Assembly: GCA_964244065.1 (NCBI GenBank)
Contig: CAXTHH010000002.1
Location: 434,001 to 498,000, forward strand
Length of the DNA stretch: 64,000 nt
Direction: 5' to 3'
Origin: JASLDZ01 sp964244065
GTDB lineage: Bacteria; Pseudomonadota; Alphaproteobacteria; Caulobacterales; Caulobacteraceae
The translations under genes and the position numbers were made by a program. Every line of letters starts with the position of its first letter. Positions within the stretch are counted from its first letter, which is position 1. The notes under the pieces were generated by a model, which made no database searches, was not told the DNA's origin, and was given only the letters and a program-made list of their open reading frames with translations. Below, piece by piece: positions 59,652-64,000 of the stretch.

Positions 59652-60631
59652 GCCCGGGCCCGCGCCAGGCGCTCGCGCAAAGCGTCCACCGAGATGGCGA
59701 GGAGGATGAGCAGGCCCAGCACCAGCTGCTCGAAGGTGGCGGGCACGCTGTTCAGCGTCAGCGCGTTCATGATGACGCCCACCAGGACCGCCCCGAGGAC
59801 GGGCGCGAGCGCCGAGCCGCGGCCGCCCGTGATCCGGGTGCCGCCCAGCACCACGGCGGCGATGGCCTGGAGCTCGAAGCCCGTGGCCGCCGTGGCCTGG
59901 ATCTGGCCCGTCTGCCCCGCGAAGACGCCCGCCGCCAATCCCACGGCGGCGCCCGTCAGCAGGAAGGCCAGGAACTTCACCCGGCCGGCGCGCAGGCCCA
60001 CGGCGGCCGCGGCGCGAGCGTTGCCGCCCACCGCCGTCACCTCGCGCCCCCAGACGGTCTCGCGCCCGATCCACAGGAAGGCCGCGAGCGCGGCGGCCAG
60101 CAGCCACAGCGGCGCAGGCAGGCCCAGCGGCGCGCCGAGCCCCAGCCCTCGCGCCGACGCCGGGACCAGCCGCACGCCGTCCGCCCCCGCCAGCAGCACC
60201 GCGCCGCGCAGCGCCAGCAGCCCGCCCAGCGTGGCGATGATGGAGGGCACGCGCCCCGCGGTGACCAGGAGGCCGTTCACCGCTCCCGCCGCGAGGCCGA
60301 CCGCCAGGCTGGCGGCGAGCGGCGCGATCACGCCCCCCGTCTGCTCCGCCACGCTGGCGAACACGAAGGCGCAGGCGGCCAGCTGCGAACCGACCGAGAC
60401 GTCGATCTCGCCGGCGATGATGACCTGGTTCAGCGCCAAGGCCACGAGCCCCACCACCGCCACCTGCATCAGGATCGCCACCAGGTTGGCGGGGGCGGCG
60501 AAGGCGGGCGTGGTCGCCGCGAGCACGCCCGCGGCCGCCGCCAGGAACAGCAGCGGCGCCGCCTCGGGCCTCGCCCCGGCGCGGACCAGCCAGCCGGAGC
60601 GGCTCCCGGCGACGGGCGCGAGCGTCGTCAC
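59648..60631 (-). CDS. Sugar ABC transporter permease, copy 1 (RbsC/BPD_transp_2 type)
   Basis: The 327-residue protein is the partner permease, with ALNQVIIAGEIDVSVGSQLA, WGREVTAVGGNARAAAAVG as coupling loop, and AAVVLGGTRITGGRGSALAP. The GTG start at 60631 overlaps the ATPase stop (GTGA). In RhaPQ- and LsrCD-type importers two unlike permeases share one ATPase, as here, which supports the RhaS/LsrB-type assignment of the binding protein. Confidence 0.93.
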   Translation of the reverse strand: MTTLAPVAGSRSGWLVRAGARPEAAPLLFLAAAAGVLAATTPAFAAPANLVAILMQVAVVGLVALALNQVIIAGEIDVSVGSQLAACAFVFASVAEQTGGVIAPLAASLAVGLAAGAVNGLLVTAGRVPSIIATLGGLLALRGAVLLAGADGVRLVPASARGLGLGAPLGLPAPLWLLAAALAAFLWIGRETVWGREVTAVGGNARAAAAVGLRAGRVKFLAFLLTGAAVGLAAGVFAGQTGQIQATAATGFELQAIAAVVLGGTRITGGRGSALAPVLGAVLVGVIMNALTLNSVPATFEQLVLGLLILLAISVDALRERLARARA

Positions 60632-62208
60632 GCGGGGGCGCCGGGGTGCAGCGCCCGGTCTGTGGCCGCCTGCGCGGACAGGCCCGCAGCGGCCGCGCCG
60701 ATGGCGTCCGCGTCGAAGCCCGGCCCCTCGAAGGCGGCTGTCAGGCGCCCCTGGTGCATCACCAGGATCCGGTCGCTCATGGAGAGCAGCTCGTTCATCT
60801 CCGAGCTGATCATCAGGATCGCCTTGCCCTCGGAGGCGAGCTTGTCGACGATGCGGTGGATCTCGGCCTTGGCCCCCACATCGACGCCGCGCGTCGGCTC
60901 GTCCAGCAGGATCACCTCGGGCTCGGTCGCCAGCGCCTTGGCGAGCAGCACCTTCTGCTGGTTGCCCCCGGAAAGCGACAGAACCGGGGCCTCCAGCCCG
61001 GCGGACTTGATCGCGAACAGCTGGCGATAGGTCTCCGCCAGGTCCCGCGCCTTGGCGCCGGAGACGAACCCGCCGGCACCCAGGCGGTCCAGCGCGCTGA
61101 AGGCTATGTTCCAGCCGACGCCATAGTCCAGCATCAGCCCCTGCGCGCGCCGCTCCTCGGGCACATAGGCGAGCCCGCGCGACAGCGCCTCGTGCGGCGT
61201 GCGGATGCGCACCGGGTCGCCGCGCAGCACCACCTCGCCGCCATCCGCGGGCGGCAGGCCGAACAGCGCCTGCGCCACCTCCGAGCGGCCCGCGCCGATC
61301 AAGCCCGCGAGGCCGACGATCTCGCCGCGCCGCAGGGTCAGGTCGACGCCCTGGAACAGGCCGCGCTTCGACAGGCCCCGCGCCGCCAGCAGCACCTCGC
61401 CGGGCGCCTGTCGGGTGCGCGGGAACACCGTCTCCAGCTCGCGCCCGACCATCAGGGCGATGAGACGCGGCGTGTCGAGTTTGGCGGCGGGTCCGGTGTG
61501 CACCAGCTGTCCGTCGCGTAACACGCTGATCGTGTCGGCGGTGGCGAAAACCTCCTCCAGCCTGTGCGAGATGTAGGCCACCGCGACGCCGGAGGCGGCG
61601 AGGTCGCGCACAATGGCCAGCAGCCGCTGCGCTTCAGGCTCGGTGAGGGCGGCGGTGGGCTCGTCGAGCACCAGCAGCCGCGCCTGCTGCATCAGGGCGC
61701 GGGCGATCTCCACCATTTGCGCCTGCGCGCCGGAGAGGGAGCCGGCGGTCGCGTCCAGGTCCAGCCGCACGCCCAGCCGGTCGAAGGCGGCCTGCGCGCG
61801 CCGTTTCATGGCCGCCCGGTCGAAGCCGCCCCAGCGCGTGCGGGGGCGCTCGCGGCCGACGAACAGGTTCTCCACCACCGACAGGTCGGGGAAGAGGTCG
61901 AGCTCCTGCGGGACCATGGCCACGCCCGCCGCCTCCGCCGCGCGGGGCGAGGCGAGGGCGACCGGCGCGCCGGCGATCTCGACACGCCCCTCGTCCGGCG
62001 CATGCACGCCATGGAGCATCTTCATCAGCGTGCTCTTTCCGGCGCCGTTCTCGCCCATCACGGCGTGGATTTCGCCGGGCCGGAACGCGAGGTTCACACC
62101 CCGGCAGGCCCAGACGCCGCCGAAGCGCTTGCCCGCGTCCACCAGCCGCGCGGCGGGCGCGGGGGCGCGCGCGCTTTCGGGATTGGCGAGGGCGGCGGGG
62201 CCGGGCAT
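60628..62208 (-). CDS. Sugar ABC transporter ATP-binding protein (RbsA type, two ATPase domains)
   Basis: The 526-residue protein has two fused ATPase domains. The first has Walker A GENGAGKST, signature LSGAQAQ and Walker B LLVLDEPTAALTE. The second has a degenerate Walker A (GLIGAGRSE), LSGGNQQKV and VILLDEPTRGVD. It powers import of a sugar or sugar-like compound. The ATG at 62208 abuts operator site 9, leaving no room for a leader. Transcription from there would give a leaderless mRNA; otherwise translation starts at an internal GTG (Val23). The ~20-residue Ala/Pro-rich N-terminus is unusual for the family. Confidence 0.92.
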   Translation of the reverse strand: MPGPAALANPESARAPAPAARLVDAGKRFGGVWACRGVNLAFRPGEIHAVMGENGAGKSTLMKMLHGVHAPDEGRVEIAGAPVALASPRAAEAAGVAMVPQELDLFPDLSVVENLFVGRERPRTRWGGFDRAAMKRRAQAAFDRLGVRLDLDATAGSLSGAQAQMVEIARALMQQARLLVLDEPTAALTEPEAQRLLAIVRDLAASGVAVAYISHRLEEVFATADTISVLRDGQLVHTGPAAKLDTPRLIALMVGRELETVFPRTRQAPGEVLLAARGLSKRGLFQGVDLTLRRGEIVGLAGLIGAGRSEVAQALFGLPPADGGEVVLRGDPVRIRTPHEALSRGLAYVPEERRAQGLMLDYGVGWNIAFSALDRLGAGGFVSGAKARDLAETYRQLFAIKSAGLEAPVLSLSGGNQQKVLLAKALATEPEVILLDEPTRGVDVGAKAEIHRIVDKLASEGKAILMISSEMNELLSMSDRILVMHQGRLTAAFEGPGFDADAIGAAAAGLSAQAATDRALHPGAPA

Positions 62209-62210
62209 GT

Positions 62211-62224
62211 TGATTGCGCAGTCA
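62211..62224. promoter_or_regulatory. LacI-type operator site 9 (ABC importer / LVIVD divergent gap)
   Basis: TGATTGCGCAGTCA shares the CGCAGTCA half-site and outer TG with the consensus but differs at three positions in the left arm. It lies in the divergent gap between the ABC ATPase and the LVIVD-repeat gene. Confidence 0.6.
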
Positions 62225-62284
62225 CGACGGCCGGGCGGCGGCGTCAAGCCCCGCCGCCTCGCCGCCCCTCCTACGGAGACCCCG

Positions 62285-63514
62285 ATGCCCCAGCCCTGGG
62301 ACGCCGCCCACAACTTCGACTTTGTCGGGCGCACCGACCAGGGGGGCCGGGCGGACGGGATCCAGTGCATGATCCACAAGGGCCATGCCTACGTCAGCCA
62401 CGTCTTCTCCGGCGGCGTCAGCGTCATCGACGTGTCCGACCCGGCCAACCCGCGCCCGGTCAACTTCCTGCCCACGCACCCCAAGTCCTGGTCGGTGCAC
62501 GTGCAGACCGCCAACGACATCCTGCTGGTCGTGGAGGAGTTCAACTTCTACTCGGTCTACGTGGACGAGACCGAGTACTACGGTCATTCGATCGAGGGCG
62601 TGCACTCCTCCAAGTTCGGCAAGCGCGGCGAGGACTACACCGCCGGCATGCGCGTGTACGACGTCAGCGATCCCGCCAACCCGCGCGCCATCGGCTTCAT
62701 GGAGGTGGAAGGGCTGGGCCTGCACCGGATCTGGTGGACGGGCGACCGCTACGCCTACGCCTCCGCGCTGCTGGACGGATACACCGACCACGTCTTCATC
62801 ATCATCGACATGCAGGACCCGGCGCATCCGCGGGAGGTGTCGCGCTGGGCGCTGCCCGGCATGCACATCGCGGGCGGCGAGCGGAACGAGGCCAAGGGCC
62901 GCGTCGCCCTGCACCACGCCCTGGTGGCGGGCGACATCGCCTATGGCGCCTGGCGCGACGGCGGCCTCGTGCTGCTCGACATCGCGGACCGGAGCCGGCC
63001 GAAGATGATCTCCCACACCGCCTGGCCGCCCTTCGCCGCCGGCACGCACAGCGCCCTGCCGTTGACCGACCGAGGCCTGTGCGTGGTCGCCAACGAGGCC
63101 ACCCTCGACCGCGACCAGGAGGACATGCGCTATACCTGGGTGATGGACGTGAAGGACCCGTCGACGCCTTCCGCCCTCTCCGCCCTCCCCACGCCCAGCG
63201 ACCAGGACTATGTCGCCAAGGGCGGCCACTTCGGCCCGCACAACCTGCACGAGAACCGCCCCGGGGCTTTCCAGAGCTCGGAGATCGTGTTCGCCACCTA
63301 CCAGAACGCGGGCGTCCGCGCCTTCGACATCCGAGACCCCCGCCAGCCGCGGGAGATCGGCTGGTTCGTACCCAGCAAGCCCGAGCAGTGGCTCGACCGC
63401 CGCCCCTCCAGGCACCAGGTGATCCACACCTGCGACGTCAACGTCCAGGCCGACGGCCTGACCTACATAACCGACTACAACGCGGGGCTGTACATCCTGC
63501 AGTGGAAGGGGTGA
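62285..63514 (+). CDS. LVIVD-repeat beta-propeller protein
   Basis: The 409-residue protein carries about five LVIVD-type repeats: VSVIDVSDPANPRPVN, MRVYDVSDPANPRAIG, VFIIIDMQDPAHPREVS, LVLLDIADRSRPKMIS, and VRAFDIRDPRQPREIG. Each repeat ends a blade of a beta-propeller. The repeats are often found in extracellular or periplasmic proteins, but no signal peptide is evident here. It may be a lactonase-like or binding propeller. The His-rich HFGPHNLHENRPG could be a metal site. It starts at an ATG 60 bp from operator site 9. Confidence 0.9.
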   Translation: MPQPWDAAHNFDFVGRTDQGGRADGIQCMIHKGHAYVSHVFSGGVSVIDVSDPANPRPVNFLPTHPKSWSVHVQTANDILLVVEEFNFYSVYVDETEYYGHSIEGVHSSKFGKRGEDYTAGMRVYDVSDPANPRAIGFMEVEGLGLHRIWWTGDRYAYASALLDGYTDHVFIIIDMQDPAHPREVSRWALPGMHIAGGERNEAKGRVALHHALVAGDIAYGAWRDGGLVLLDIADRSRPKMISHTAWPPFAAGTHSALPLTDRGLCVVANEATLDRDQEDMRYTWVMDVKDPSTPSALSALPTPSDQDYVAKGGHFGPHNLHENRPGAFQSSEIVFATYQNAGVRAFDIRDPRQPREIGWFVPSKPEQWLDRRPSRHQVIHTCDVNVQADGLTYITDYNAGLYILQWKG

Positions 63515-63524
63515 GCGCGCTCAC
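63511..63524. other. Palindrome spanning two convergent stop codons
   Basis: GTGAGCGCGCTCAC is a perfect 14-bp palindrome containing the stop of the LVIVD gene and the stop of the convergent SDR gene. It could form a short bidirectional hairpin, but there is no T-run. Confidence 0.35.
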
Positions 63525-64000
63525 TGCGCCGTCCAGCCGCCATCCACCAGCAGCGCCGCGCCGGTGATCAGCGAGGCGGCGGGGGAGAGCAGGAACACCA
63601 CCGCCGCCGCGACCTCCTCCGGCGTGCCCGTCCGTCCGAGCGGGATCCGGTCGAGCACGAACTTGCTGAACTCGGGCGAGGCGAGCATCGGCGCGGTCAT
63701 CGGCGTCTCGACGAAGGTCGGCCCCACGCTGTTCACGCGCACGCCCTGCGGCGCCAGTTCCACCGCCATCGCCTTGGTCAAGCCTTCCAGGGCGTGCTTG
63801 GTCGTGCAGTAGACGGCCCGGCCCGGCGAGCCGACGTGGCCCATCTGGCTCGACATGTTGACGATCGCGCCGCCGCCCCCGCGCACCATCGCCCGCGCCG
63901 CCGCCTGCGCGGCAAGGAAGGCGGTGCGCACGTTCAGATGCAGCAGCCTGTCGAGCGTCTCGACGTCCACTTCCAGGAACGGCTGCGGGCGGTTGCCGCC
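63521..64000 (-). CDS. Short-chain dehydrogenase/reductase (5' end outside window)
   Basis: The minus-strand frame runs from the right edge to a stop at 63521, giving 159 C-terminal residues. It contains NVRTAFLAAQAAARAMV, the catalytic-Ser region IVNMSSQMGH, YCTTKHALEGL with the YxxxK motif, VRVNSVGPTFVETPM, and the C-terminal LITGAALLVDGGW. This is a classical SDR, similar to glucose 1-dehydrogenase or sugar/sugar-acid dehydrogenases. The N-terminal NAD-binding Gly motif lies outside. It may be the next enzyme of the regulon. Confidence 0.93.
   Translation of the reverse strand, partial: GGNRPQPFLEVDVETLDRLLHLNVRTAFLAAQAAARAMVRGGGGAIVNMSSQMGHVGSPGRAVYCTTKHALEGLTKAMAVELAPQGVRVNSVGPTFVETPMTAPMLASPEFSKFVLDRIPLGRTGTPEEVAAAVVFLLSPAASLITGAALLVDGGWTAQ

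Noticed and set aside
1..64000. tRNA, rRNA, CRISPR, insertion sequences, prophage
   Set aside because: No clover-leaf sequences, regularly spaced repeats, transposase-like proteins or phage genes were seen on either strand.

Overview
The window is very GC-rich DNA packed with catabolic genes. It has four TonB-dependent outer-membrane receptors, many GTG and TTG starts, 4-bp stop/start overlaps, and secreted families (DUF6152-, DUF6644- and DUF6491-like) familiar from Caulobacterales and Sphingomonadales. I infer a free-living alphaproteobacterium of that kind; no rRNA or marker gene is present to confirm it. I saw no tRNA, rRNA, CRISPR array, insertion sequence or phage gene.

Region 1 (1-3.7 kb): a TonB receptor running off the left edge, preceded by a short ModE-like regulator, a nucleoside deaminase and a small YdcZ-type membrane protein.

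Region 2 (3.9-23.4 kb): a catabolic block around a GntR/UTRA regulator. It holds an amidase, two tandem CaiB-type CoA-transferases, and a long plus-strand run of hyuA, hyuB, an isochorismatase-like amidohydrolase, an alpha/beta-fold protein, a TonB receptor, a third CoA-transferase, an HMG-CoA lyase homologue, a CitE-like lyase, a MaoC hydratase and an acyl-CoA dehydrogenase. A convergent LeuC/LeuD-type pair follows. The enzyme set suggests uptake of an amide- or imide-containing compound, hydrolytic opening, CoA activation, hydration and C-C cleavage. The CoA-transferase/MaoC/CitE/acyl-CoA dehydrogenase core resembles itaconate/citramalate catabolism. A TTCGAA-centred dyad lies upstream of the CoA-transferase pair, in the gntR-hyuA gap and upstream of the citE-like gene, so these are probably co-regulated.

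Region 3 (23.9-29.3 kb): a TonB receptor, a secreted penicillin-acylase-family Ntn hydrolase 8 bp behind it, and two small proteins.

Region 4 (29.4-64 kb): a compact regulon around a LacI-type repressor at 45 kb. Nine intergenic sites match TGCAWNCGCAGTCA (a CG-centred LacI-family operator); seven match fully and two are weaker. They lie in front of almost every transcription unit in this 34-kb stretch. The units encode: a HisD-like dehydrogenase with a class-III aminotransferase; a bicupin; an AstA-like/ornithine-cyclodeaminase-like/SnoaL-like operon; an alpha/beta hydrolase, MetE-like and HpaI-aldolase operon; a methyltransferase and MFS operon; a DUF6644 pair, cytochrome c' lipoprotein and HDAC-like operon; a TonB receptor; a secreted cassette of three paralogous proteins with DUF6152 and GH99-like proteins; a Tat flavin amine oxidase; a second GH99-like protein; a VOC protein; a sugar-type ABC importer with a D-2-hydroxyacid dehydrogenase; and an LVIVD-repeat protein. 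A partial SDR gene ends the window. LacI control, a TonB receptor, GH99-like proteins and a ribose-type ABC importer suggest a glycosidic or amino-sugar-like substrate; amine oxidase, aminotransferase, deacetylase-like and cyclodeaminase-like genes suggest it contains nitrogen. The substrate itself cannot be read from the sequence.
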